Shown: positions 36,741 through 46,456, numbered from the stretch's first letter. The stretch is DNA of 64,000 nucleotides from Phycisphaerales bacterium (GCA_020639075.1 JACKHI010000002.1:806001-870000), one strand, 5' to 3'. The notes: generated from the sequence alone by a model not told the origin. Numbers and translations are program-made.

Positions 36741-37505
36741 CTAGACTTCCCAGATTTCGCTGACGGCTTTGCGCGATGCCACGAACACCGGGAACGACTT
36801 TCCGACTGCGTCCGCCTGTGCATCGAGTGCCAATTCAGGCGCGTTATTTTGCTCGCTCAGATGCGCCAGCCCCAGCCACTTCAGTCGCGAGCCTCGTGCG
36901 ACGGTGCGCGACAAGGCCGCAGCCTCCTGGTTGGAAATATGACCGGCGTCACTCGCGATGCGCTGTTTCAGATGTGCCGGATACGGTCCGAATTCCAGCA
37001 TTTCAGGATCGTAGTTGCTCTCCAGATAGGCGGCATCGACGTCGTTCAATGCGTCTCGCAATGCGGCGAACGGATGTCCCAGGTCTGAGAAGATCCCCAG
37101 CCGCTTGCCGTCGTGTTCGACGACGAAGCAAACGCTGTCCACGGCGTCGTGCGGCGTTCGAATCGTGTGAATCGTGACGCCCTTGATCGTAAACGCCTCG
37201 CCGGCCGTAAATCGCCGAACGTCCGTCAGCGGCCCGACGCGATTTCGCGCCGCGCGCCACGTGCGTTCCGTCAGATAGGCCGGCACGCCGTATTTCTTTT
37301 GCAGCACGCGCAGGCCGCAGACGTGATCCGTGTGTTCGTGTGAGATAATCACGGCGTCGCAGTCCGCCGGATCGCGACCGCGCGCCGCAAGCCGAAGCGC
37401 CATTTGCCGCCCGCTGATGCCGGCGTCGAACAGCAGCCGTGCATCGCCCGCCTCGACGTAGATCGAGTTCCCATTCGAGCCGGATTGCAGGGAGAAACTT
37501 AACAC
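36741..37505 (-). CDS. YycJ/WalJ-like metallo-beta-lactamase fold hydrolase
   Basis: A 254-residue cytoplasmic MBL-fold protein. Motifs: the N-terminal SGSNGNSIYVEAGDARLLFD, zinc ligands ISHEHTDHVCGL, PHDAVDS, FSDLGH, and the family-specific GHISNQEAA and LGLAHLSEQNN. YycJ relatives are 5'-3' DNA exonucleases. No walK/walR gene is nearby. The start is GTG 37505 where the family begins; a TATATC hexamer ends 8 nt upstream and no Shine-Dalgarno is present. Confidence 0.9.
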   Translation of the reverse strand: MLSFSLQSGSNGNSIYVEAGDARLLFDAGISGRQMALRLAARGRDPADCDAVIISHEHTDHVCGLRVLQKKYGVPAYLTERTWRAARNRVGPLTDVRRFTAGEAFTIKGVTIHTIRTPHDAVDSVCFVVEHDGKRLGIFSDLGHPFAALRDALNDVDAAYLESNYDPEMLEFGPYPAHLKQRIASDAGHISNQEAAALSRTVARGSRLKWLGLAHLSEQNNAPELALDAQADAVGKSFPVFVASRKAVSEIWEV

Positions 37506-37513
37506 GGCGCAAA

Positions 37514-37519
37514 GATATA
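37514..37519 (-). promoter_or_regulatory. -10-like hexamer before the YycJ-like gene
   Basis: TATATC on the minus strand, 8 nt before the GTG start, with no Shine-Dalgarno. Candidate leaderless promoter. Confidence 0.3.
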
Positions 37520-37558
37520 CGCGGACGGATGTGCGGACGCAAGCCGGTCATTCGGCGA

Positions 37559-39217
37559 TCAGAACCTCGCCGCGATTGGCATCCGACGGCCGATTCCAAA
37601 AGCGCGGGACGTTACCTTCAGGCCCGTCGCCATCTGTTTGCGCTTGTATTCATTCAGGTCCACGAGCCGGGCGACTTTGCGAACCGTCGCAGCGTCGTAT
37701 CCGCCGGCGATAATCTCCTCAACCGATTCGTCTAGTTCGACATACCGATGCAGGATGGCGTCCAGAACGGAATAAGGCGGGAGCGACTGCTGATCGTGCT
37801 GATCCGGCCGCAATTCCGCCGACGGCGGCTTCTCGATGGTGGACAGCGGGATGATTTCGCGCTTCGCATGTTCGTTCATATGACGGGCGAGATCGTAGAC
37901 CGTTGTTTTTGGCAAGTCGCTGATCACGGCCAGGCCGCCGCACATGTCGCCGTACAGCGTGCAGTATCCGACGGCGATTTCGCTTTTGTTGCCTGTCGTC
38001 AGCAGCAGCCGGCCGAACTTGTTCGACAATGCCATCAGAATGTTTCCGCGAATCCGGGCCTGGATATTCTCCTCCGCGATGCCGGGGGCATGACCGTCGA
38101 AATGCGGAGCAAGATCCCGCTCGACAGCCGTGTGAATGTCACGAATCGCGATCGTGCGAATCTCGATCCCGAGCGCCTTCGCCAGCGCCTCGGCATCGCT
38201 GATACTGTGATCGCTGCTGTATCTCGAGGGCATGGCGACGCCCAGGACATGCTCGGCCCCCAGCGCCTCGACGGCGATCGCGCAGGTCACGGCCGAATCG
38301 ATGCCGCCCGAAAGCCCGAGCACGACGTTCTCGAAACCGCATTTGCGAACGTAGTCGCGCGTGCCCAGGACCAGCGCTTCACGGATCGATGCGATCTCGT
38401 CGGGATACGGTTGGAGCATACCGCGGCAGGCGCCGTTCGTGTCGATCTCAACGACAGTGAAGTCTTCGCGGAACGCTGCCGCCCGATGAACGAGTCGCCC
38501 CGCAGAGTCGCACATAAAACTCGCGCCGTCGAAGAGCAGTTCGTCGTTTCCACCGACCTGGTTGACGAGCAGCATGGGGCGATTGATGGACTTTGCGTGG
38601 CCGCTCACAAGGGTTTCCCGATAGGCCTGCTTTCCCACAACAAACGGGGAGGCCGACAGGTTGATCACGAGATCGACGCCGGCCTTTCCCAGCTCCTGCA
38701 CGGGTTTTCGGCGATATCGTCGGCCGGCGAAACACGTTTCGTCCGTCCAGGCGTCTTCGCAGATCGTGATGCCGATTTTCCGGGGTCCGTGTTTCGACTG
38801 AAGTTCGAACGTCGTGGAGGATTCGGCGGGCTCGAAGTACCGATGCTCGTCGAAAACATCGTACGTCGGCAGCAGCGATTTATGGGCGATTGCGGCAATC
38901 GTCCCTTGCGTTAGCACCGCCGCCGCATTGAACAGCGTTGCGCCTTCTTTTTCGTTGTTGCGATCGACAAATCCGACGACCGCAGTGGGGCCATCCTTTG
39001 TGGTTCCGGCAAGCTGATGAATCGCGGCGATATTGCGATCGACGAGCTGCGATCGCAAAACGAGATCCTTCGGTGGGTACCCCGTGATGACCAACTCGGT
39101 GAAGACAACGAGATCGACGTTGTCGTTCCGGGCCCGGAGCATCATTTCACGAACGCGTTGTGTGTTTCCGTCGACGTCCCCGACGAGCGGGTTCAGCTGC
39201 GCAAGCCCGATTCTCAT
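37559..39217 (-). CDS. nadE: Glutamine-hydrolysing NAD+ synthetase
   Basis: A 552-residue two-domain enzyme making NAD+ from deamido-NAD+, ATP and glutamine. The N-terminal nitrilase-type glutaminase shows the catalytic triad Glu (FTELVITGYPPKD), Lys (HKSLLPTYDVFDE) and Cys (GITICEDAW). The C-terminal synthetase shows the ATP loop LGLSGGIDSAV, TTGNKSEIAVGYCTLYGD and LRPDQHDQQSLPPY. Length matches the family. A TATAAT hexamer ends 7 nt before ATG 39217 without Shine-Dalgarno. Confidence 0.97.
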   Translation of the reverse strand: MRIGLAQLNPLVGDVDGNTQRVREMMLRARNDNVDLVVFTELVITGYPPKDLVLRSQLVDRNIAAIHQLAGTTKDGPTAVVGFVDRNNEKEGATLFNAAAVLTQGTIAAIAHKSLLPTYDVFDEHRYFEPAESSTTFELQSKHGPRKIGITICEDAWTDETCFAGRRYRRKPVQELGKAGVDLVINLSASPFVVGKQAYRETLVSGHAKSINRPMLLVNQVGGNDELLFDGASFMCDSAGRLVHRAAAFREDFTVVEIDTNGACRGMLQPYPDEIASIREALVLGTRDYVRKCGFENVVLGLSGGIDSAVTCAIAVEALGAEHVLGVAMPSRYSSDHSISDAEALAKALGIEIRTIAIRDIHTAVERDLAPHFDGHAPGIAEENIQARIRGNILMALSNKFGRLLLTTGNKSEIAVGYCTLYGDMCGGLAVISDLPKTTVYDLARHMNEHAKREIIPLSTIEKPPSAELRPDQHDQQSLPPYSVLDAILHRYVELDESVEEIIAGGYDAATVRKVARLVDLNEYKRKQMATGLKVTSRAFGIGRRMPIAARF

Positions 39218-39224
39218 ACGGGAG

Positions 39225-39230
39225 ATTATA
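39225..39230 (-). promoter_or_regulatory. -10 hexamer before nadE (possible leaderless start)
   Basis: A perfect TATAAT on the minus strand, 7 nt from the nadE ATG; no Shine-Dalgarno and only a weak -35. Confidence 0.45.
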
Positions 39231-39309
39231 TGCGCCGGCCCGCGGCAGGCGACTACGCCGGACCACTACCGAGGTTTCGTGATCGCCCGGCAAGGCGACC
39301 CGGGGTTGC

Positions 39310-40293
39310 CTATTCCTTCGACTTCACGTCGGGCTTCGGCGGGGCGTCATTCAGGCCAAGTTCGTCAATCTTGTTCAGGACCGCCCGCCAATCCGGCCGC
39401 ATGCGAACCGTTGCCGGGAAGATCTCCCGCACAACGCCCGACTTGTCGATAAGATAGGTCGTTGTTCGATCGAATCGGACGGTTTTTTCGCGTTCCAGAT
39501 CAGCGACAATGTCGAAAGGCGGCGCTTTGCCGTGGAACGCCTTGTCAAAGAACCTCGCATGTGACGCCAGATCCGTGTCTTCCTGGGAGATGGCGATTGC
39601 GATCGTGTTGCGTGAATCGAATGCGTCGTAGGACTTTTGCAACTGAACCAGTTGCTTCGCGCAGTAAGGTCACCAGTAGGCACGATAGGTCGTAATGACG
39701 ATGTTCTTCTTCCCAAGCTGGGCGGCGAGGTCGACGAGCGTCCCGTCGGCCTTCGGCAACTTGAGCCGGGGAAGCTGATCGCCGAGCTGCAATTCATCGC
39801 CGACGCCCCAGTCGGACGTTTTCGCGTCGATCGACGACGACTGGGCGCCGTCCTTCAGCGAAATGGCAAGTCGCTGCCTGACATACCACGCGTCGGATTT
39901 ATCGGGCGGCGATACGTAGGCGAGGACGTTGACTTCAAACTGATCATCCTGGGCGGGTGGTGCGCGTAGCTCGAATTCGAACGCCGTGGTTCGCCCATCG
40001 GCCATTCGCTCCTCGGGGTGCTTCATGAAACCCGTCCTGCTGAGCTCGGTCTTGTCCTTCGCCCGCTCGCCGATCATCGTCACGCACGTCGGTGCATCGA
40101 TCTGAATAATCGCGTTCGGAATGCCGGCCTTGTTGATTGACCAGCCATCCTTCATGTCGATTTCGACGACGAGGCGAGTCGTGGCGCCGACTTTCAGCGG
40201 ACCGTCAAGTCGCGCACTCGACCGGATGACATCCGCCGGCGGAGCGGACGCAAGGCACAAGGGGAGCAGGGCGGCGAGTGCGGAGTTGAACAT
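39310..40293 (-). CDS. Exported redoxin selenoprotein, in-frame TGA read as selenocysteine
   Basis: A 327-residue protein if TGA at 39670-39672 is read as selenocysteine (residue 208). The frame is open on both sides of this one TGA. The signal peptide is FNSALAALLPLCLASA. Residues about 30-165 resemble the N-terminal domain of DsbD-like thiol reductases (KDGWSINKAG, beta-rich); this is tentative. Residues 175-325 are a thioredoxin/AhpC-TSA fold: LGDQLPRLKLPKADG, then ITTYRAYW-Sec-PYC, followed by a complete C-terminal half. Sec replaces the first cysteine of the WCPYC active site seen in relatives. A hairpin 20 nt downstream has the features of a bacterial SECIS. ATG 40293 has AAGGA 9 nt upstream. 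An ordinary nonsense mutation is less likely given position and hairpin. Confidence 0.85.
39639..39655 (-). promoter_or_regulatory. Probable bacterial SECIS stem-loop inside the selenoprotein gene
   Basis: In the mRNA, 14 nt after UGA, GCAACU pairs with AGUUGC around the five-base loop GGUUC. The outer stem is perfect, and an additional G-C pair could shrink the loop to GUU. The loop starts with GG about 20 nt after UGA, within the 16-37 nt range known for bacterial SECIS elements and matching the conserved loop guanine bound by SelB. Confidence 0.75.
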
Positions 40294-40393
40294 GTCAGCG
40301 GTTCCTTTCATTCATTGACTGAACGCCGGCTGTTTATTCCGACTAGTCGCTCGTCGATTGCACGAGGGACCTGAAAAATCCACCGCGACTCAT

Positions 40394-43300
40394 TTACGGG
40401 CCTGGATTAAGCCGTACCTGCATTCCAGGCAGAGGTTCGCCGTTCGGCGTCTCCACGTGCGCGGCGAACGCCCAGTCTCCGCCGCCCTGGTTGACCTTTA
40501 TCCGCAGTTCGTTGACGCCTCTTTTCAGATGGATGTTCACGCGATCCTGTTTGGAGGTGTAGGCCCGGCCGACATCCTTGCGATGCACTTCCTCACCGTT
40601 GAGCCAGACAACGACGCCGTCATCCGTTCCGATCGCCAGGACGGCGTCCGTGTCAGCCGGTACCTCGATCCATGTGACGGCATAGGCGAGCGTGTCATAA
40701 ACGCGATGCCCGCAAAAATCGTCGAAGTCGGTGAAGAACTCCTCCGTCAGGTTGTCGCCGGATTGAATCTCTCTCGCACGTTTACGCCAACCGATCTGCT
40801 TACCGTCCTTGCCTTCGAAAGTCGCCGTCAAATCGACCGGCTGATTTTCCGGCGGAAACGGCTTCGACAGACTCTTCGACTGCGGCCCCGCGTCGAACGG
40901 TCCTACGATCCACCATGCATTGATCGACGGCAGCACGACTTCGTCTATCGTGAGCGAGACCGCTTGCACTTTCCCGGCGGCGCCGGAGGTCGTCGCCGGC
41001 AGGTTGATTTGCATGTCGAGTCGAATCGCGCTCGTCTGCCAGACGTGGTCCGGACCCGCTTCAGCCGAGCTCATTTCGACGTTCCATGTCTTGCTGACTT
41101 CGCCCCCGCGTGCCTGATTGTCGAATGAAAACGTCGCGTCTCCATCAACCTGCCAGGGCGAATCGACCTGGATTTTGGCCGTGCCCGCAATGCCATTGAT
41201 CGAACTCGTGGGCGCAGTCGTCGTGATGTCGAGTCTGGCATCCAGCGCCGTCCCGCGATTCGCGTTTTGTGTCACGTGCAGGTCGGCGACCAGGCCCAGC
41301 AGTCGAATCAACGCTCTTTGTTTTGCCGATTCACTAGCGCCGGAGTCTGCGACGTCGGCAACGAAAGTCGGCCAATACCCCGGCAATGCCCTCAATGTCG
41401 AGATCGTCGAATCCGAATCAGACGACAACGACGCGACGCGCTGGTTGAACTGTCGAATTCTCTCGGGCGTGGCGCTGCCGAGCAGAGTCTCGACATCGCG
41501 CAGGATGCGAAGTTGTCCGCGCAGGCCGTCGTCGAGAACGCTCCGATCCTCAGCGGCGTCGTCGAATTCCAATTCGATCTCGACTTTGTCCTTGATCGGA
41601 ACTGAGGGTGTGCGAATGACAAGTGTCAGGGATTCGGGCTCATAGCTCCAGCCAGGCTTGCCGGCATCACGTTCGAACGGGAGTTCTTCGTCGTCGACCT
41701 TAACTTCTTTCGGCGGCCACGAATCTTCGACGCGAATCTCATATCGACGACTCAACGGCATTCCGCTGTAGCCGCCCGTGGCGCCGGAGATGTCGATGTC
41801 CAGATCGTCGTCATCTCCCTTCGTTGTGATCGTCTGTCGCGAGAACGCGCCGTCGCGATACGCATCGCTGATGTTGTCGTCCTCATAGACCGACGCCGTC
41901 GAGGTCCGGTCTTTCGCCTGATGAAACACATGCACGACGAGCGTCTCAATCGGCGCTTCGCCGAGCCGAGTTCTCACGGGCATCGCAGGGATGGCGCGAC
42001 CCTCGCGGACGAAGATCGGCATCTCGTCTAACGGGACGAGCAGTCGCGCCTGTGTGGGGCCGTTATACACTCGACCCGTGAATCCGTTACGCCAGCGACC
42101 CGGCGGCAGCCAGACAGTCACGGGCGTCATGCCGCTCGCCGGATCGGCCGGACGCACGACCGGCGCGACGAGCAGCGCGTCGCCGAACAGATAGCCCGCA
42201 TCCCGCGCATATGCCTCGGACAACTCCGGCCACTCGTAATACAGGGGACGACAGATCGGCAGCCCCGTGTCAAAGCACTCGCGCGCCGCCGTGTAAATGT
42301 ACGGAATCAGATGATATCGAAGCTGAAAAGCCTTCTTCGCCGCATCGTAGGCCTCGGCCGGGAACTTCCAGATGCGTCGCTCCGCTTCGGGATTCTTCGT
42401 TGTATGCGTCCGCAGGATCGGGCTCATCGCGCCGAACTGAATCCACCGCGCGTAGAGCTCAGGATCGACGCGGCCCGGCTGATGTCCGCCGATGTCATGA
42501 CTCCAGTAACCGAACCCGACATTGCCCGCCGTCGCCGTGAAGAATGGCTGAAAAGCCAGCGACTGCCAGTTGCAAAATGTGTCGCCCGAGAATCCGATCT
42601 GATATCGATGATTGCCCAATCCGCCCCAGCGGCTGAAGATCAGCGGTCGCCGACCCGTCTCCTTTGCGCGGCGCGCCATGTCCGTCCAATGCAGGTAATT
42701 CAACCACGGCAGCGGGTCGAGCCCGGCGACCTTCGTTTCCGCTCCTTGTTGCCAGTCCATCCACCAGAAGTCGATGCCCTGTTTCTCCAACGGATGATGC
42801 AGCACGTTGAAATACGCATCAACAAACGTCGGGTCCGTGCTGTCGAATGGAATTCGATCCGTCTTCTCCGGATCGAGCCCCATCGCCTTGCACATCTCCG
42901 CAAACTGCGCCTCGTGCTTGCCGACGCCGTCCGCCGGATGGAGATTCAGCGTCGTCTTCAATCCTCGATGATGCATCTCCTTCAGGAAGCCGTCCGGATC
43001 CGGAAAGTACTTGCGATTCCATGTGTACCCCGTCCACCCGTCGAGATGCCAGTCCATGTCGATGACCAGCACGTCGAGCGGAACTTTGTTCGCATCGAAT
43101 TCGTTAACCAGTGTTCGCAGCTCATCCGCGGAATATGCCCAGTAGCGCGACCACCACGTGCCGAACGCATAACGCGGCGGCAAAGGGACTCGCCCCGTCA
43201 CGGCCGTGAAGTCCGCCAGCGCCGCTTTATAGTCGTGACCGTACGCGAAGATATACCAGTCGATCGCATCGCCGTTGTTGCGCGGCGCCGGCCACAGTCG

Positions 43301-43858
43301 GTCCCTGCGCGGCTCCAGCACAACGCTGTCCGACTCATCGACAATCGCCCAGCCGTCGCGCGATAACAGCCCCTCGGGCAGATCCGTCGCGCCGGAGATC
43401 CCGTCCAGCGTGCGATACGTTCCGAGCAGGTTTCCGCCGGCATCGGCGCAGGGACGCCACGTCACTTTCTCGCCGTTCATCATGAATTGCACAGTGAGGT
43501 TCGTGGCGTTGAATGGCTCGCCGTTATTGACGTACGTCAACGTCAGTCGTGGCGTCGTCAGGCGCAGAATCGAGGCGGGACCCGCCAGCGATGCTTCCGT
43601 GGAGACATCGAGGAACGCACTGCGGCGATCCCGATGGATGAATGCCAACGTCGGCCGGTCTTCAAACCGCCGATTCGCATCATATTCCATGCGGATGATT
43701 CCGTCGGCCAGGCACGTGAATCGAGCGTTTCCGAACGTCTTCATGGCGACTCGGGCGAATTCGGCGCCTGGATGTCTGGATACGTTCACTTGAGCGGCGA
43801 CATCCCTCGACGAGATGCACGCGATCACGATCGTGCAGGCGGCAATTCGAAAAAACAT
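40394..43858 (-). CDS. Secreted GH31 alpha-glycosidase with long C-terminal extension
   Basis: An 1154-residue exported enzyme. Signal peptide: FFRIAACTIVIACISS. An N-terminal beta-sandwich (GH31 N domain) precedes a TIM barrel: FGTWWSRYWAY, LVIDMDWHLDGWTGYTWN, the nucleophile aspartate in IDFWWMDWQQG, the acid/base aspartate in IGFSGDTFCNW, and GYWSHDIGGHQPG. C-terminal beta domains follow (PVTVWLPPGRW). Unusually, about 350 further residues include a PA14-like module (TDDGVVVWLNGEEVHRKDVG, GVNELRIKVNQG) that may bind glycans. Substrate: an alpha-glucoside or alpha-xyloside. It is the first gene of a minus-strand run but is 100 bp from the next, so cotranscription is uncertain. Confidence 0.92.
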   Translation of the reverse strand: MFFRIAACTIVIACISSRDVAAQVNVSRHPGAEFARVAMKTFGNARFTCLADGIIRMEYDANRRFEDRPTLAFIHRDRRSAFLDVSTEASLAGPASILRLTTPRLTLTYVNNGEPFNATNLTVQFMMNGEKVTWRPCADAGGNLLGTYRTLDGISGATDLPEGLLSRDGWAIVDESDSVVLEPRRDRLWPAPRNNGDAIDWYIFAYGHDYKAALADFTAVTGRVPLPPRYAFGTWWSRYWAYSADELRTLVNEFDANKVPLDVLVIDMDWHLDGWTGYTWNRKYFPDPDGFLKEMHHRGLKTTLNLHPADGVGKHEAQFAEMCKAMGLDPEKTDRIPFDSTDPTFVDAYFNVLHHPLEKQGIDFWWMDWQQGAETKVAGLDPLPWLNYLHWTDMARRAKETGRRPLIFSRWGGLGNHRYQIGFSGDTFCNWQSLAFQPFFTATAGNVGFGYWSHDIGGHQPGRVDPELYARWIQFGAMSPILRTHTTKNPEAERRIWKFPAEAYDAAKKAFQLRYHLIPYIYTAARECFDTGLPICRPLYYEWPELSEAYARDAGYLFGDALLVAPVVRPADPASGMTPVTVWLPPGRWRNGFTGRVYNGPTQARLLVPLDEMPIFVREGRAIPAMPVRTRLGEAPIETLVVHVFHQAKDRTSTASVYEDDNISDAYRDGAFSRQTITTKGDDDDLDIDISGATGGYSGMPLSRRYEIRVEDSWPPKEVKVDDEELPFERDAGKPGWSYEPESLTLVIRTPSVPIKDKVEIELEFDDAAEDRSVLDDGLRGQLRILRDVETLLGSATPERIRQFNQRVASLSSDSDSTISTLRALPGYWPTFVADVADSGASESAKQRALIRLLGLVADLHVTQNANRGTALDARLDITTTAPTSSINGIAGTAKIQVDSPWQVDGDATFSFDNQARGGEVSKTWNVEMSSAEAGPDHVWQTSAIRLDMQINLPATTSGAAGKVQAVSLTIDEVVLPSINAWWIVGPFDAGPQSKSLSKPFPPENQPVDLTATFEGKDGKQIGWRKRAREIQSGDNLTEEFFTDFDDFCGHRVYDTLAYAVTWIEVPADTDAVLAIGTDDGVVVWLNGEEVHRKDVGRAYTSKQDRVNIHLKRGVNELRIKVNQGGGDWAFAAHVETPNGEPLPGMQVRLNPGP

Positions 43859-44091
43859 TGGATGTATCTACCTCCATCGGACACAATGGATTCCGCCGCA
43901 GCATCGCCTCGGCGGGAGCGGCGCCATGATAGACTCTCGACGCGCGCACTCAAAATGCGCTGCGCGGTAAACCGGCATGTGAGGACTCCATCGTGGGTCT
44001 TCGCGCATTAAACCAAGCCCATGAACGCCCGAAGACTAGACAACTGCCTGCCCAAACGCGTCGCCGGGCCACTCAAAGAAACTCGCGAACG

Positions 44092-45387
44092 ATGAACAAC
44101 AAAGTCCCAGTCAGCCTGAACCTGAATGTCCGTGGAATGGGCCTCTCGGCCACGCTCGCCATCAAGGAACGATGCCGGGCCCTCGCCGCCGAAGGCAAGA
44201 ACGTCATCGACTTCGGTCTCGGACAATCGCCGTTCCCAGTACCGGATCCCGTCGTCGAGGCGCTGCGCGTCGCCGCCCCGGAGAAGGACTATCTGCCCGT
44301 CAAGGGTCTGCCTTCGCTTCGTGAGACGATCGCCGACTTTCATCGCAAAACGGACAAGGTTGAAGCGACCGCCGACAACGTCATTGTCGGCCCCGGCTCG
44401 AAAGAGCTCATGTTCATCCTGCAGATCGCTTTCTACGGCGAGATCATCCTGCCGTCCCCATGCTGGGTCTCCTACATACCCCAGTCCCGGATCATCGGCC
44501 GCAATCATCACCTTGTGAATTCCAGCTATGAGACTCGCTGGAAGATCACGCCCGAATCTCTCCGTGCAATGATCGACGAGGTGAATGACGACGATCGGCC
44601 GCGTCTGCTCATCCTCAATTACCCGTCCAATCCGACCGGCCTGACGTACACGGAACCGGAGCTGAAGGAACTCGCCGAAGTCGCGCGCAAGTACCGTCTC
44701 ATCGTCCTCTCCGACGAGATCTACGGCCAGCTTCACCACGAAGGGAACCACATCTCCATAGGTCGCTACTATCCTGAAGGCACGATCGTCAGTTCGGGGC
44801 TGTCGAAGTGGTGCGGCGCCGGCGGCTGGCGCCTCGGGACATTTGTCTTCCCGCCCGATCTGCGCTGGCTCTGCGACGCCATGGCCGCGATCGCCAGTGA
44901 AACGTATACATCCGTCTGTGCCCCGATTCAGTACGCTGCCATTCACGCCTTTCGCACGGACGTTTTCATCGAGCGCTACCTCTGGCATGCACGGCGCATC
45001 CTCGCCGCGCTCGCAGAGTGCTCCGTTGCGACTTTGACCGACGCGGGCATTCGCGTACCGATGCCCGAAGGCGGCTTTTATCTCTTCCTGGATTTCTCAC
45101 AATTGCGAGAGCGTTTGGAAAGGCGCGGCATCACAACCGGGCCGAGACTCTGCCAGGCACTCTTGAACGAAGCCGGCGTGGCGATTCTCCCCGGCTCGTC
45201 GTTCGCGAGACAGACCAATGAACTGACGGCCCGCCTCTCCTACGTCGACTTCGATGGCGCCCGCGCGCTATCCGCCAGCGAAACCATCCCCCTCGACGAG
45301 CCGCTCCCGGCCGACTTCTGCGCGCACAACTGCGATCGAGTCCTCGACGGCATGCGCCGAATCGCTGAATGGGCGCAACGCGACTGA
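44092..45387 (+). CDS. Class I/II PLP-dependent aminotransferase
   Basis: A 431-residue cytoplasmic aminotransferase of the aspartate aminotransferase fold. Visible motifs: NVIVGPGSKELMF, LNYPSNPTGLTYT, VLSDEIYGQL, the PLP lysine region SSGLSKWCGAGGWRLG, and MPEGGFYLFLDF near the C-terminus. Substrate pair is unknown; aspartate/2-oxoglutarate is the default for the group. ATG 44092 is chosen because the open frame before it is low-complexity basic sequence. It is divergent from the GH31 gene, with 233 bp between. Confidence 0.91.
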   Translation: MNNKVPVSLNLNVRGMGLSATLAIKERCRALAAEGKNVIDFGLGQSPFPVPDPVVEALRVAAPEKDYLPVKGLPSLRETIADFHRKTDKVEATADNVIVGPGSKELMFILQIAFYGEIILPSPCWVSYIPQSRIIGRNHHLVNSSYETRWKITPESLRAMIDEVNDDDRPRLLILNYPSNPTGLTYTEPELKELAEVARKYRLIVLSDEIYGQLHHEGNHISIGRYYPEGTIVSSGLSKWCGAGGWRLGTFVFPPDLRWLCDAMAAIASETYTSVCAPIQYAAIHAFRTDVFIERYLWHARRILAALAECSVATLTDAGIRVPMPEGGFYLFLDFSQLRERLERRGITTGPRLCQALLNEAGVAILPGSSFARQTNELTARLSYVDFDGARALSASETIPLDEPLPADFCAHNCDRVLDGMRRIAEWAQRD

Positions 45388-45402
45388 GCCGGCGATTCCC
45401 GA

Positions 45403-46320
45403 CTATCGAGCCGCATTGCGTCGAGCCGACAGCGCGTCAAGCGTGTAAATCAAAAGCGCTCCCCAGATCGCCGCAAACGTGATCCAATGATGTCGCCCCG
45501 TCGGCTCGCTATAGATCAACGCCCCGAGCACGAGTTGCATCGTCGGCGCGATGTACTGCATGATTCCAATCGTCGAGAGACGCAGACGCCGCGCGGCGTT
45601 CGCAAACCAGAGCAGCGGAACCGCCGTCACGATGCCGCCGGCCGCCAGCAGGCAGTCGATTCCCGTCGATCCATTCAGAAACACGAGCTGCCCCGTGTGA
45701 GATCGCCAGACAAGAAACCCAACGGCGATCGGCGCGAGCATCGTCGTTTCAATCGCCAACCCCGGCAGCGCGCCGACGGCCGCGACTTTTCTCAACAACC
45801 CATAGAGTCCGAACGTCATCGCGAGAATCAGCGAAATCGCTGGCGGTTTGCCGATCCGAATCGTCAGGTAAACGACAGCGCAAGCCGCGATCGCGACGGC
45901 GACCCATTGCAGCTTACGCATCCGTTCTCGAAGAAACGCGAACCCGAGCACGACTGACACGAGCGGATTGATGTAATACCCAAGGCTCGCCTGTACGACC
46001 TGATCGTGCCCGACAGCCCAGATAAACGTGTACCAGTTGCAGGCAATCAAAAGCGTCGAAGCAATCAGGGCAAGCATGGTTCGACGCGAGCTGATCGCAA
46101 CGCGTATCGCAGGCCAGCCACGCTTGATCTGTAGCAGCGCGGCCAGGAACACGACCGACCAGATGACCCGATGTGCAAGCACCTCCAGCGGTGGAACCGC
46201 CTTGACCGCCTTGAAGTAGATAGGAATGACGCCCCAAGCCAGGTAGCAGCCGAGTCCGTAGAAAACCCCGATTCGGATCTCGGCGGCGTGTGCGGCATTC
46301 GTCTCGTTATTCGGCTTCAA
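45403..46320 (-). CDS. rarD: EamA/RarD family transporter
   Basis: A 305-residue membrane protein with about ten helices and the RarD start pattern IGVFYGLGCYLAWGVIPIYF. ALIASTLLIACNWYTFIWAV and the C-terminal LVLGALIYSEP segment are also typical. RarD-type proteins belong to the drug/metabolite exporter superfamily; substrate not known. The start codon is TTG 46320 with GGAG 7 nt upstream. It converges on the aminotransferase gene, only 15 bp away. Confidence 0.9.
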   Translation of the reverse strand: MKPNNETNAAHAAEIRIGVFYGLGCYLAWGVIPIYFKAVKAVPPLEVLAHRVIWSVVFLAALLQIKRGWPAIRVAISSRRTMLALIASTLLIACNWYTFIWAVGHDQVVQASLGYYINPLVSVVLGFAFLRERMRKLQWVAVAIAACAVVYLTIRIGKPPAISLILAMTFGLYGLLRKVAAVGALPGLAIETTMLAPIAVGFLVWRSHTGQLVFLNGSTGIDCLLAAGGIVTAVPLLWFANAARRLRLSTIGIMQYIAPTMQLVLGALIYSEPTGRHHWITFAAIWGALLIYTLDALSARRNAAR

Positions 46321-46456
46321 CCATCCGCTCCACGCATCGAGCCGTCGTCGCTGCGTTTCAACGCAGGCGGCACATTACCCGGTCGGGCATATTAGTCGGC
46401 GCAAACACCATTTGACATGCCCGCAATCAGGAATCAACGGCGTTTCTTGAGGGCGA

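Noticed and set aside
39310..40293. Two separate genes or a pseudogene at the TGA
   Set aside because: The TGA is at the active-site cysteine codon, the frame continues without shift, and a SECIS-like hairpin is at the right distance, so selenocysteine is the better reading.
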